Under the pieces are notes generated by a model that was not told where the DNA came from, made no database searches, and worked only from the letters and a program-made list of their open reading frames with translations. This document shows, piece after piece, positions 16,830-25,480 of a DNA stretch of 64,000 nt. This DNA is from Endozoicomonas sp965232255 (GTDB taxonomy: Bacteria > Pseudomonadota > Gammaproteobacteria > Pseudomonadales > Endozoicomonadaceae), in contig OZ246962.1 in the NCBI GenBank assembly GCA_965232255.1, positions 2,232,001-2,296,000 on the forward strand. The letters are read 5' to 3'. Each line of letters opens with the position of its first letter. The stretch's first letter is position 1. The position numbers were made by a program, and so were the translations under genes.

Positions 16830-18092
16830 TTATAGTCTGACGGTCAAGCCATCCGACAGCGAGTTTCGATAAGCACGCCAGGCCGGCACTGCACCCAGCA
16901 CGGTGGCACAGCCGATAATTACCAGCCCCAGCACCAGCTCAAAAGTGCCTGGCATTGCCACAGCAATATGCAGTCCCAGGCTGGTTTGCAGTACCGGCTG
17001 AATGGCAAACAGCAAACCGTATAAAATAGCAAAGCCAAGAGCAGTACCAGCGACTCCGTAAATCATCGACTCAGTAATCATCAGGGCAAAAATATGCCAG
17101 GGCCTGGCGCCTACCGAGCGTAGTATGGACATCTCACGACGACGCTCGTTTAATGAGGTTAAAATAGTGGTCAGCATGCCTATCAGACAGGCAGCCAGCA
17201 CCATAACTGAAATTGCCAGCAAAGCATTTTCAGCACTGCCCACTAGTTGCCACAGCTCACCCAGCGCGACTCCGGGCAGAATAGCGGTCAACGCTTCAGC
17301 GGCATAATCATTGACAGCGCGCTGATAGCGAAAGGCAGCAATACGAGACTTGAGACCGACAAAGTAGGCGGTAATGCTTTTTGGCTGTAACGACATTTGT
17401 CGGGCTTTTTCCGCGGAAACCGAAAACATGGCGCTAGGCGCAGCACCGTTGATCCAGTCGATGTGTAACGCTTCGATACCTGCCAGGGAGATCATTAGTG
17501 CCCGGTCCATGGGCGTCCCGGTGGGTTCAAGAATACCGGACACCTGAAACGGCTTGTCATCGTGCTTTTGCAGTGCGGCAGTTTCCAGTCCGTGACTCAG
17601 GACAATCTTCTGGCCCAGATCATAACCAAGGGCTGCCGCCACCTCAGATCCAAGGACCACATCAAAAAGGTCAGTAAAAGGGCCTCCGACAGCAAACGAC
17701 AGGGTTTGATCATCACCGTAGTGGTAGTGGTCAAACATATCCTCAGAGGTGCCCACCACCCGATAGCCCCGATGTGAATCACCCAGGGCAATGGGAATGG
17801 TCCAGGCGACGGCGTTATTGGCGGCCAACTCCTGGTAAGTTTGCCAGGTGATATTATTGGTGGCGTTGCCCATATGAAACACCGAGTAGAGCAGCAAGTT
17901 CAATGGGCTGCTGCGAGCACCGACCACCAGGTCAGTACCCGACACAGTATTGGTAAAACTGTTACGCGCCTCCACCCTTAATCGCTCCACACCGAGCAGC
18001 AAAGCGACGCTGACAGCGATGGATAAAATGGTCAACAGCGCAGTAGTTTTGCGGTTGTTCAGGCTTTTTAGTGCCAGGCGAAGAATTGACAT
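16830..18092 (-). CDS. ABC transporter permease, MacB/FtsX type
   Basis: A 420-residue membrane protein with one N-terminal helix, a long periplasmic domain and three C-terminal helices. The C-terminal FtsX motif LNERRREMSILRSVGARPWHIF marks the family. It is encoded immediately after its ATPase: the ATPase stop and this start share a base in TAATG, implying translational coupling. With the upstream His-rich protein it forms a zrg-like putative zinc-uptake system. MacB-type permeases do not usually carry solutes across the inner membrane themselves, so the mechanism of uptake is unclear. Confidence 0.82.
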   Translation of the reverse strand: MSILRLALKSLNNRKTTALLTILSIAVSVALLLGVERLRVEARNSFTNTVSGTDLVVGARSSPLNLLLYSVFHMGNATNNITWQTYQELAANNAVAWTIPIALGDSHRGYRVVGTSEDMFDHYHYGDDQTLSFAVGGPFTDLFDVVLGSEVAAALGYDLGQKIVLSHGLETAALQKHDDKPFQVSGILEPTGTPMDRALMISLAGIEALHIDWINGAAPSAMFSVSAEKARQMSLQPKSITAYFVGLKSRIAAFRYQRAVNDYAAEALTAILPGVALGELWQLVGSAENALLAISVMVLAACLIGMLTTILTSLNERRREMSILRSVGARPWHIFALMITESMIYGVAGTALGFAILYGLLFAIQPVLQTSLGLHIAVAMPGTFELVLGLVIIGCATVLGAVPAWRAYRNSLSDGLTVRL

Positions 18093-18793
18093 TAGTGCAC
18101 CTCCCTGGCAGCTCGATTGATGTCGTGCAGTGACAAGCAGCGGTCAAACAGGCTTTCTAGTGAACGATCATGGCTGACAAACACCAAAGTGCTGCCGACA
18201 GCTTCGCATTCGTTAAACAATAGTCGTATAAATGCACTGCGGGTATCAAAGTCCAACGCCGAGGTTGGCTCGTCGGCAATAATCAGCTCCGGACTACCGA
18301 TCAGTGCCCGAGCCGAGGCGACCCGCTGCTGTTGGCCAATACTGAGTCCGGTGACCGGACGCTCAAGCAGTACTGGATCTTGCAGGCCCAAGTGGCCAAG
18401 CAGACGTTCAGCCTCCTGTTGTGGATTCAGGCCGGAGCGTTGTATTGCCGCCAGTCGTTCACGAGCAAAACTCAGAGGCAGCGTGACATTGTCCACCACC
18501 GAGAGATACGGGATCAGATTAAACATCTGGAAAATAAACCCCACATGGCGGGCGCGAAAATGGTCACGCTGCACCGGCGTCAGGCTGGCGAGATCAGTAC
18601 CAAGCACCCGGACCTGACCGGCGGAGGGCGTCAGAACGCCCCCCAGCAGGCCAAGCAGGGTGGTTTTACCCGAGCCCGACGGGCCACGAATAAACACCTT
18701 TTCTCCCTGATGGACAACCAGTTCCGGAATATCCAGAACCGGTTTTGCTGACCCCCAGCTAAAAAGAATATTGCTAAGGTCAATGACTGGCAT
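18092..18793 (-). CDS. ABC transporter ATP-binding protein, LolD/MacB type
   Basis: A 233-residue ABC ATPase. Walker A GPSGSGKTT lies near residue 38, Q-loop FQMFNLIPYL, signature LSIGQQQRVASARAL (an I replaces the usual G of LSGGQ), Walker B LIIADEPTSALD and H-loop VFVSHD. It pairs with the following FtsX-type permease. The start overlaps the stop of the His-rich protein gene (TGATG), so all genes here are read as one unit. Substrate is inferred to be zinc only from the neighbours. Confidence 0.87.
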   Translation of the reverse strand: MPVIDLSNILFSWGSAKPVLDIPELVVHQGEKVFIRGPSGSGKTTLLGLLGGVLTPSAGQVRVLGTDLASLTPVQRDHFRARHVGFIFQMFNLIPYLSVVDNVTLPLSFARERLAAIQRSGLNPQQEAERLLGHLGLQDPVLLERPVTGLSIGQQQRVASARALIGSPELIIADEPTSALDFDTRSAFIRLLFNECEAVGSTLVFVSHDRSLESLFDRCLSLHDINRAAREVH

Positions 18794-19398
18794 CAGAACG
18801 TTGTCTCAGGCTGATTGCGGGTCATGGTGCCAGCGACCTGTCCAGCGTCGGTAATGCCTTGCACGTTGAGCTTTTCGCTGTGCTCAAACCGGTCAAACAG
18901 ACGAGTGGAGATACTTTTTAGCTGTCTGGGTTTGGCACACTGGTAAGCATACGTGGCCGAAACGTCCATATGAGCGCTTTTGTGGGCTTTATCACTATCA
19001 CTATCGTGATCATGGTCATGGTCATGGTCATGGTCATGGTCATGGTCATGGTCGTGGTCATGGTTGTGATCATGATCATCTTCACTTGTTTTCACTGAAG
19101 CGCTTTGCAACTGACAACCAGCGGCTGGTGTAAAACTCCATAAATCTGGCTGCTCCAGTGATTGTACGGCCTTTTTCAAGGCCTGGCGCTGGGCATCGGA
19201 ATTGATGGATTCAAAACCAAGAATGTCAAAGCCAGGAATAGCCAGTTCCAGATGTACCAAAGTGCCTTCAACGGCAAAATTTAACTGACCAACGCCGTGT
19301 ACATGAGCATCGGCATGGCGATTGTGGTCGTTATTTGCCAGGGCAGCACAAGAGAGCACGGCACCAATAGTAAGGACCATCGTTTTTACGTGTCGCAT
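18793..19398 (-). CDS. ZrgA-like DUF2796 His-rich periplasmic zinc-binding protein
   Basis: A 201-residue secreted protein with a signal peptide (cut after ...CAALA). HADAHVHGVGQLNFAVEG at the mature N-terminus is typical of DUF2796/ZrgA. The middle carries an uninterrupted His-Asp tract of about nine HD pairs, a likely zinc or other divalent metal sponge. In Vibrio parahaemolyticus the zrgABCDE genes take up zinc; this operon has the same kinds of parts. The ATG at 19398 is chosen because AGGA precedes it by 7 bases; an upstream in-frame TTG is rejected. The HD tract is encoded by a hexanucleotide repeat and may vary in length. Confidence 0.83.
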   Translation of the reverse strand: MRHVKTMVLTIGAVLSCAALANNDHNRHADAHVHGVGQLNFAVEGTLVHLELAIPGFDILGFESINSDAQRQALKKAVQSLEQPDLWSFTPAAGCQLQSASVKTSEDDHDHNHDHDHDHDHDHDHDHDHDHDSDSDKAHKSAHMDVSATYAYQCAKPRQLKSISTRLFDRFEHSEKLNVQGITDAGQVAGTMTRNQPETTF

Positions 19399-19436
19399 AT
19401 TCAAATCCTGAAAATTAATAATTAGTGGTTGGTAAA

Positions 19437-19799
19437 TCAGGTTTTGATGATTGGAGGGGCCCGTGTATGCCTTTTTGTGGGCGTGGTCAGGTTTAAAGAG
19501 AGATAGCGTGGCAGCGGATTAAAGACACTGGCGAACAGCGTTGCTGATTGCAGGTCAGCAAAGGAGGCAGCCGTCTGGGCAATCAGCGTGCAGGCATGGC
19601 TGTGCTGCTGGTCAGAGTGGTGGTGATCATCATCAGCGTGTACTTCTGCCCACGTCGTGGGGATGTCCTGAGTGCTTTTCGCCGGACCATGAACATGGCT
19701 GATGGAATAGTTGACCACCAACAGATAAACAAACATCAGGAGAAAAGACAGTGCACGTCTTTTACTACTCCCAACATTGTTTGGAATGCTAATGGTCAT
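19437..19799 (-). CDS. Small His-rich exported or membrane-anchored protein, first gene of the putative zinc operon
   Basis: About 120 residues. An N-terminal hydrophobic segment (ALSFLLMFVYLLVVNYSISHVHG) is followed by a His-rich stretch (HADDDHHHSDQQHSHAC) and a basic C-terminus. No family is recognised with confidence; it resembles small metal-binding proteins that accompany zrg or copper genes. I prefer the ATG at 19799 because the frame upstream to 19880 crosses an inverted repeat likely to be regulatory. It is 38 bases from the ZrgA-like gene. Confidence 0.6.
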   Translation of the reverse strand: MTISIPNNVGSSKRRALSFLLMFVYLLVVNYSISHVHGPAKSTQDIPTTWAEVHADDDHHHSDQQHSHACTLIAQTAASFADLQSATLFASVFNPLPRYLSLNLTTPTKRHTRAPPIIKT

Positions 19800-19817
19800 C
19801 CGGCAGAGTCCACTTAT

Positions 19818-19850
19818 TGTTATCCCTTCTTCTGCATTAGGGTGATAACA
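19818..19850. promoter_or_regulatory. Inverted repeat upstream of the putative zinc operon
   Basis: Arms TGTTATC (19818-19824) and GATAACA (19844-19850) are perfect, with further CCCT/AGGG complementarity inside. It lies 18-50 bases ahead of the proposed start at 19799. Half-sites of Zur operators are similar (TGTTATA), but the spacing of the arms is much wider than in known Zur boxes, so a Zur site is only a guess. A leader hairpin is equally possible. Confidence 0.35.
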
Positions 19851-19943
19851 GGCCAACAGGTCGCCAATGGTATCCCACAAGACAGGAAACGGAATAGGTA
19901 TTTTAACCAGACTATCTTAACCAGATTACCGCTACCGGCAATA

Positions 19944-20852
19944 CTATCCTCGCGGGTGGTGCTGGCGATGCAGTTCCGATAGTCGGTGATTGGCAATATG
20001 GGTGTAAATCTGAGTGGTGGACAGGTCGCTGTGACCCAGCAATAGCTGGACCACGCGCAGGTCAGCACCATGATTGAGCAGATGAGTGGCAAAGGCGTGT
20101 CGTAGCACGTGGGGAGAAACTTCCGCGCGAATGCCGGCGACAGTGTTGTAATGCTTAATGCGATGCCAGAAAGTTTGTCGGGTCATGGGGCGACCCTCAC
20201 GACCAGGGAACAGAGTATGGCTTTGATGGTGGTGCAGCAATTCCTTTCTGGCGTTTTTGACGTACTGTGCCAGCCACTCCTGGGCACTTTGTCCCATGGG
20301 CACCAGGCGCTCCTTTTTGCCCTTGCCAGTGACTCGCACGATCCCCTGACGCCAGTTAATATTGTCCATATTCAGATTCACCAGTTCGGAAATTCTCAGC
20401 CCACAGGCGTAGAGAAGTTCCAGCATAGTGCGATCACGCAGGCCGATAGTGGTATCAGTGTCAGGGCTATGCAGCAGAGCTTCGACTTCTTCTTCTGATA
20501 AGGTTTTTGGCAGCGATTTGCCTTGGCGGGGCATATCGATATGGGCAGTGATATCGCTACTGATCTGTTGCGTCTGTAGCAGATAGCGGTAAAACGCTCG
20601 TAATGTAGAGATTTGCCGTGCGGTTGAACGAGGATGGTAGCCTTGTTCATAGCGCCAGCCGAGAAAATCAAGCACATCGCTCACAGAGGCAGTTAGTAAT
20701 AACTCTGTGTCGTGTGGTTGCCGTTGTGCCAACCACCGTTGGAACAGCAACAGGTCCCTTTGATAGGCCGCGCGAGTATTGTCACTCAGGCCGCGCTCCA
20801 ACCACAAATGCTGGAGAAATTGTTGAATTGCTGGCGATATGGCGGCTAGCAT
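19944..20852 (-). CDS. xerD: Site-specific tyrosine recombinase XerD
   Basis: About 302 residues, matching the 298 of E. coli XerD. An N-terminal SAM-like core-binding domain is followed by the catalytic domain with LLYACGLRISELV, GKGKKERLVP, MTRQTFWHRIKHY, SPHVLRHAFATHLLNHGADLR and the tyrosine in TTQIYTHI. With XerC it resolves chromosome dimers at dif. It is a chromosomal housekeeping recombinase, not a phage integrase. The ATG at 20852 gives the usual length; another in-frame ATG at 20912 would add 20 residues with no counterpart in E. coli. Confidence 0.93.
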   Translation of the reverse strand: MLAAISPAIQQFLQHLWLERGLSDNTRAAYQRDLLLFQRWLAQRQPHDTELLLTASVSDVLDFLGWRYEQGYHPRSTARQISTLRAFYRYLLQTQQISSDITAHIDMPRQGKSLPKTLSEEEVEALLHSPDTDTTIGLRDRTMLELLYACGLRISELVNLNMDNINWRQGIVRVTGKGKKERLVPMGQSAQEWLAQYVKNARKELLHHHQSHTLFPGREGRPMTRQTFWHRIKHYNTVAGIRAEVSPHVLRHAFATHLLNHGADLRVVQLLLGHSDLSTTQIYTHIANHRLSELHRQHHPRG

Positions 20853-21005
20853 AGCAGTCTTTGTTCCGTCAAGTATTCCACAGGCAGTCGCTAAACGATC
20901 TACCTTGTTCATTGGCCAATACGGTTTGGTTCTTTTTTAACAGTCCGGCACTGACCGGAGAAAGTATGCTTTTTTTGGCTCAATAGCACCACCGAGAACG
21001 TATGT

Positions 21006-22565
21006 TTGCCAACCATAAACAAGTCTGGGCGCCCAATCGTGGGCGATGGCAGTATTTTTGCTGGAACCTTTTACAGCTTTTCTGATCCACCATTGCGTGT
21101 TGGCGGACGTGGAAAAAGAATGATTTCAGGGAACTATCAGTTATTGAGCGCAGCCGTTACGCAAGCCGGTCAACGTTTAGAGCCAGACTATCGTGCCGTC
21201 AGACATTTTCGGACGCGTCCGGTTGTGATCCAAAGCGACCAGGGTTCAGTGCTGAAGCTGGAGAAAAAAGAGCTGGAGAAAAAAGCCACGCAGGAATCTG
21301 ACAACGGTCGTAAAAAAGTTCTGACAATGCTGTCTGCGTTATGCTCGTCTTCATCCTCTGCCTCTGTCCGGACTGAAAAGCGGGTTGAAAAGCGGATTGA
21401 CAAAAAAGCAGAGAGCAAGAAAGCAGGGGCCAAGAAAGCATCGCGCAAAAGTGATAAGGCGCAGGTTTTAGCGCAGTTGACTTTCACTGGCGATAATCAA
21501 TCCATTAAAAAAAAGGTCCTGGCAGAGCGACTGGTACATAAAGCGATTAATGATTATTTTGGCAAGGTCCCCCGGCAGAAAACGTCGTTGTCGAGTAGTG
21601 ATAATCATGAGCGGGCAATCTTGTTGCGTACCATGTTGGCCAAATCCACTTCGGGAACCCGGTTGCATCGCAAAGCGGCCGCCAATGATCTCAGAGAGCT
21701 GGAGGCGGTTATACGACACGCTGGTGCCGATATAAACTGCCAAAGCAGCAAAAGCGGTATCACCCCACTGCTCTGGGCAGCAATTAACCGACACTGGACA
21801 ATGGCATTAACATTGCTTGAAGCTGGTGCCTGTGTGCATTTAAAAGGGTTCCATGGGCAGCACTTTTTGGCACAAGTGTTTACCGCCAGACGGGCGCAGG
21901 AAATTCCGGTCGCGCAGTATCGTCAGCTGATCTGTACCGTCCTGCTAAAGCAGGCGGAACTGCAGCTGGTCGTTGGCCATCACGCAGAAACCGTCTTTGC
22001 TTACGTCTGGAAAAATATTATTGCTCAAGCAGACGTCCCTCTGCTGGAGTATCTGATCAAGGCAATACCGTCCATAAAAGGCCAACTGAAAAGTCATCAG
22101 GTGATGGAGAGAATGATGATTGTTGTCATCGCCGGAATTTCTGATCGGCCCGATTTTGTGTCGTATTTAATGGCTTTGCCGGATAGCGATGGCAGACGGT
22201 TGCTCAATATGAATCACACACTGGATAACGGTGATACCTGGTTAATGCTCGCAGTAAAGTGTCATAAACGACAAACCGTAAAAGTATTGCTGGAAGATCC
22301 TGTGGTTGTGGCGAACATCAATCGGGTGAACGAACGGCAAGGTTTTAATTATTCCGCATACACCTGTGCCGCTCGGGATTTTTCTTTCACATTGATGCAA
22401 CTGCTGGCGAAAAAAGGGGCTACCCGAGTCAAGCCTGTCATTGATGGTTTTGGCAAACGCAGGAGGGGCAATTGCAAAGTGTGCGATTCTCGCGCGGCCA
22501 AACGTACCACCGGACATACCACTTACTACAGGACACCTACGACCGCTTCGGCTAAATTGAGCTGA
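21006..22565 (+). CDS. Ankyrin-repeat protein, possible host-directed effector
   Basis: Up to 519 residues, no known full-length family. The N-terminal 110 residues are basic and low in structure. Residues about 122-152 form a lysine-rich run (EKR, DKK, SKKAGAKKASRKS), which could be a nuclear-localisation-like or nucleic-acid-binding segment. Ankyrin-type helices lie at about 225-285 (ADINCQSSKSGITPLLWAAI) and 400-475 (NGDTWLMLAVKC). There is no Sec signal. Ankyrin proteins are common effectors in symbionts and pathogens, so export is possible but unproven. The frame opens at a TTG (21006); the ATG at 21120 is an alternative with a better ribosome-binding site. Confidence 0.65.
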   Translation: MPTINKSGRPIVGDGSIFAGTFYSFSDPPLRVGGRGKRMISGNYQLLSAAVTQAGQRLEPDYRAVRHFRTRPVVIQSDQGSVLKLEKKELEKKATQESDNGRKKVLTMLSALCSSSSSASVRTEKRVEKRIDKKAESKKAGAKKASRKSDKAQVLAQLTFTGDNQSIKKKVLAERLVHKAINDYFGKVPRQKTSLSSSDNHERAILLRTMLAKSTSGTRLHRKAAANDLRELEAVIRHAGADINCQSSKSGITPLLWAAINRHWTMALTLLEAGACVHLKGFHGQHFLAQVFTARRAQEIPVAQYRQLICTVLLKQAELQLVVGHHAETVFAYVWKNIIAQADVPLLEYLIKAIPSIKGQLKSHQVMERMMIVVIAGISDRPDFVSYLMALPDSDGRRLLNMNHTLDNGDTWLMLAVKCHKRQTVKVLLEDPVVVANINRVNERQGFNYSAYTCAARDFSFTLMQLLAKKGATRVKPVIDGFGKRRRGNCKVCDSRAAKRTTGHTTYYRTPTTASAKLS

Positions 22566-22645
22566 TGTTCGAATTTATGCAGGAAAAAGTCCTTAACATA
22601 GCCAGCAGACCTGCGCCATTTGCTTTGCTTGAGGGAGATTGTTCG

Positions 22646-23830
22646 ATGCAAGCTGTTCAGGAAGTTGTGATTGTCAGTGCCGCTCGCACACCCATAGGTG
22701 TGTTTAACGGTGCCTTGGCCTCGGTGACGCCTGCCCGGTTAGGCATTTGTGCTGCTAAAGCTGCTCTGGACAGGGCCGGAATCAAAGCCGAACAGGTGCA
22801 AGAGTTGGTTCTTGGCAATGTGCTGGGAGCCGGGCAGGGCATGAATCTTGCCCGTCAGGTAGCGTTGGGCATTGGTATGCCAGAAGAAACTACGGCTTAT
22901 GTCGTTAATAAAGTGTGCGGTTCTGGTTTGAAATCCATTGCCTTGGCGGCCCAGGCCATAGCCACTGGCGATATTGATATTGCTCTGGCCGGCGGCACGG
23001 AAAGTATGAGTCAGACGCCTTATATGGTCCCCAGGGCACGCTGGGGTCTGCGGATGGGGCATGGTCAGCTGCTTGATACCATGATTAGTGACGGTCTGAC
23101 CGATGTTTTTCATAACTACCACATGGGCATTACTGCGGAGAATCTGGCAGAACGCTATGGCATCAGCCGCGCAGCCCAGGACGAATACGCTGTGCTTAGT
23201 CAACAGCGGGCGCTGGCTGCCCAGGCCAGCAACCGCTTTACCGATGAAATTGCACCGGTCGAGGTGGTGGAGAAAAAACAGACGGTTGTCGTTGATAAGG
23301 ATGAAGGTCCGCGCGTGACCTCTGTTGAGAAACTGGCACAACTGCGACCAGCCTTCAACAAGACGGGTACGGTAACAGCGGGAAATGCCTCAAGCATTAA
23401 TGACGGGGCTGCCATGGTGCTGCTGATGTCGCGCAGCAAGGCTGAAGAACTTGGCTTGCAGCCTATGGTCGTGATCCGCTCGTTTGCCTCTGCCGGTGTG
23501 GCTCCTGAAGTAATGGGCTATGGACCGGTATCAGCGACGAAAAAAGCGTTATCCAGGGCTGGGCTCTCCGTAGCCGACCTTGACCTGATTGAATCCAATG
23601 AGGCGTTTGCAGTGCAAGCGCTGTGCGTGGCTGCCGAACTGGGATTGCCGGGCGAAAAAACCAACGTCAATGGTGGTGCCATTGCTCTCGGCCATCCAAT
23701 CGGTGCCTCCGGTGCCCGTGTTTTAGTCTCCCTTCTTTATGAAATGAGCAAACGTGATGCACGTCACGGGCTTGCTACTTTGTGCATTGGCGGTGGTATG
23801 GGTATCGCCATGGTAGTAGCGCGAGAGTAA
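22646..23830 (+). CDS. Acetyl-CoA C-acetyltransferase (thiolase II)
   Basis: 394 residues, normal length for biosynthetic thiolases such as AtoB or PhaA. The acylated cysteine is C91 in VCGSGLKS. The NEAFA block, GGAIALGHPIGASGAR with the catalytic histidine, and CIGGGMG with the second cysteine are all intact. It joins or cleaves two acetyl units (acetoacetyl-CoA). A GAGGGAGA sequence precedes the ATG at 22646; the longer frame from 22565 overlaps the ankyrin gene and is rejected. The genome neighbourhood does not show whether it acts in fatty acid, ketone body or PHB metabolism. Confidence 0.92.
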   Translation: MQAVQEVVIVSAARTPIGVFNGALASVTPARLGICAAKAALDRAGIKAEQVQELVLGNVLGAGQGMNLARQVALGIGMPEETTAYVVNKVCGSGLKSIALAAQAIATGDIDIALAGGTESMSQTPYMVPRARWGLRMGHGQLLDTMISDGLTDVFHNYHMGITAENLAERYGISRAAQDEYAVLSQQRALAAQASNRFTDEIAPVEVVEKKQTVVVDKDEGPRVTSVEKLAQLRPAFNKTGTVTAGNASSINDGAAMVLLMSRSKAEELGLQPMVVIRSFASAGVAPEVMGYGPVSATKKALSRAGLSVADLDLIESNEAFAVQALCVAAELGLPGEKTNVNGGAIALGHPIGASGARVLVSLLYEMSKRDARHGLATLCIGGGMGIAMVVARE

Positions 23831-24137
23831 TCTCCTCGCAATATCTTGTTACCGGGGCTGTCAGCCTGAAGTGGACGACAGCCAACTCCCACCCTACGGC
23901 TTTGGTATATCGCATCGCATCGCGGTGCGCATCGACGTTGTCGTGTTTTCTTTTTCTATGGACAGGTGTTTTTGAGAAAAAACAGATAATGATTCTCCGG
24001 TCAGATTTTGCAGTTAAAAAATCCCGGGCCGGGCCGCACGCCGCACTAAGTCAATGTCCTGACCAGCTCCAATGACATCTTTTCATGCCAGAGTGTTGCT
24101 ATCGTCTCCCATAACTCCGGTATCGACTTGATCAACA
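23831..24137. other. Intergenic stretch containing the decayed 3' extension of the NRPS gene
   Basis: On the minus strand, the DNA at 24110-24155 still resembles the C-to-A linker seen four times inside the NRPS (CAGCAGATTGTCGTT is kept), but out of frame. At 24010-24030 a GC-rich palindromic piece followed by six T on the minus strand may now terminate NRPS transcription. A weak stem (GGCTGTC 23856-23862 / GACAGCC 23877-23883) may terminate the thiolase gene on the plus strand. Confidence 0.5.
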
Positions 24138-25480
24138 TTAACGACAATCTGCTGCTACTTTTCTGTCGGGCGTGAGTAAGTCGATATCTTGCAAACGGAT
24201 ATCGGGGTCGGCGACTACCTGCTCCAGTATCTGCCCATAATGATTAACGAGGCGTTCGACGGTATCGCTCCGGAACAGGGCAGTGGAGTATTCGACAAGG
24301 CCAGTGAGTGGACTTCCTCTGTCGTTAATACTCAGGGAGAGATCGTATTTGACCGCTATAGCCCAGTCCGGCAAGGATATGGGTTCAACCTCAGCAATAC
24401 CCAATAAATAGTCTGCCATAGCGAAGTGTTGAACCGTAAACATAACTTGACACAGTGGAGTACGGGATAGGTCGTGTTCAACGATTAATTGATCCACCAG
24501 TTGAGCAAAGGGAATCAGCTGGTATTGCTGCATTTCGGTGACGGTGTTGTGGATGTCGGACACCAGCTCCCGAAAGCTCTGCTGTGGATCAAGCACGGCG
24601 CGCACGACCAAGACATTCGCCAACAGACCCACTAGCGTTTCCAACTGGGGATGGGTACGGTTGGCAATGGGAGTGCCTACCGCTAGGTCATTTTGGCCGC
24701 TGTAACGGCCAAGCAGCAGGGCAAAGGCGGCGAGCATGACGGTATAGAGGGTAGTTTGCTGGTTCCTGGCCAGCTGTTGCAGCTGGCCGGATAGTGATGC
24801 AGTCAGCGTGAATGAGTGATGCCGGCCTCGACAGTCAAAGTGCTGGGGCCGGCGAGCATCCAGCGGCAGATTGAGTGGCTCCAGTCCCGCCAGTTGTTGT
24901 TGCCACCACTGACAATGAGGCTCTATCAGGTTCTGTTGCCACCAGGTGAAGTCCAGATAGTTAATGGTCAGGGAGGGAAGCAACGCTTCCATGCCCGTTT
25001 TATCGGTTACCCCGGCTTGGTAAAGCGTGGCTGTTTCCCGGCACAGGATGTCCAGTGACCAGCCATCAATAGCAATGTGATGGAACAGGAGCAGCAGTAC
25101 CTGACACTCATCTGTAGTCAATAAGGTAATCCGCATTGGATAGTCGCGATCCAGCTCAAACGAGGTATTGAAGCTCTTCGCCAGAGCTTCGCTCAAATCT
25201 TTCTGGATCAATTCACGACGTTGAACGTTTATTGTGTTTTTACCTACCTTTTGTGTTGGTTGACCTTGGTCGTTTATAGGGAAGCGGCTGCGCAAGGCTG
25301 TATGCCGATCGGACAGTAATTGCAATACTCGGATTAGCCGATCAGCATCTGTATCGCTGTCCAGTCGCAACAGTAAAGGGACATGGTAGGCTGAAGTCCC
25401 CTGCGTAAACCTTTCGAGAAACCAGACTTGTTGCTGGGCGCATGATATTGGACCATGTTCTAATCCTCGGGCCGGAATCG
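24138..25480 (-). other. Terminal NRPS condensation domain without a following A domain
   Basis: Residues about 5077-5523. The HHIAIDG motif at 5210 is intact, but the domain is more diverged than the others (the first motif reads ISCAQQQVWFLE). The protein ends in LLTPDRKVAADCR, where the other modules have LL(T/S)xDEYQQIVVDWN leading into an A domain. It may be a non-functional remnant or may have been recruited for release. Confidence 0.75.

Noticed and set aside
18990..19075. CRISPR-like short repeats
   Set aside because: The array is a perfect hexanucleotide coding repeat for His-Asp inside the DUF2796 gene, with no spacers. No CRISPR array was seen anywhere in the window.
19818..19850. 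Zur box
   Set aside because: The half-sites are similar but the arms are 19 bases apart, far wider than known Zur operators; kept only as an unnamed dyad.
19944..20852. Phage integrase
   Set aside because: The tyrosine recombinase matches XerD along its length, including the C-terminal block, and is a chromosomal housekeeping protein.
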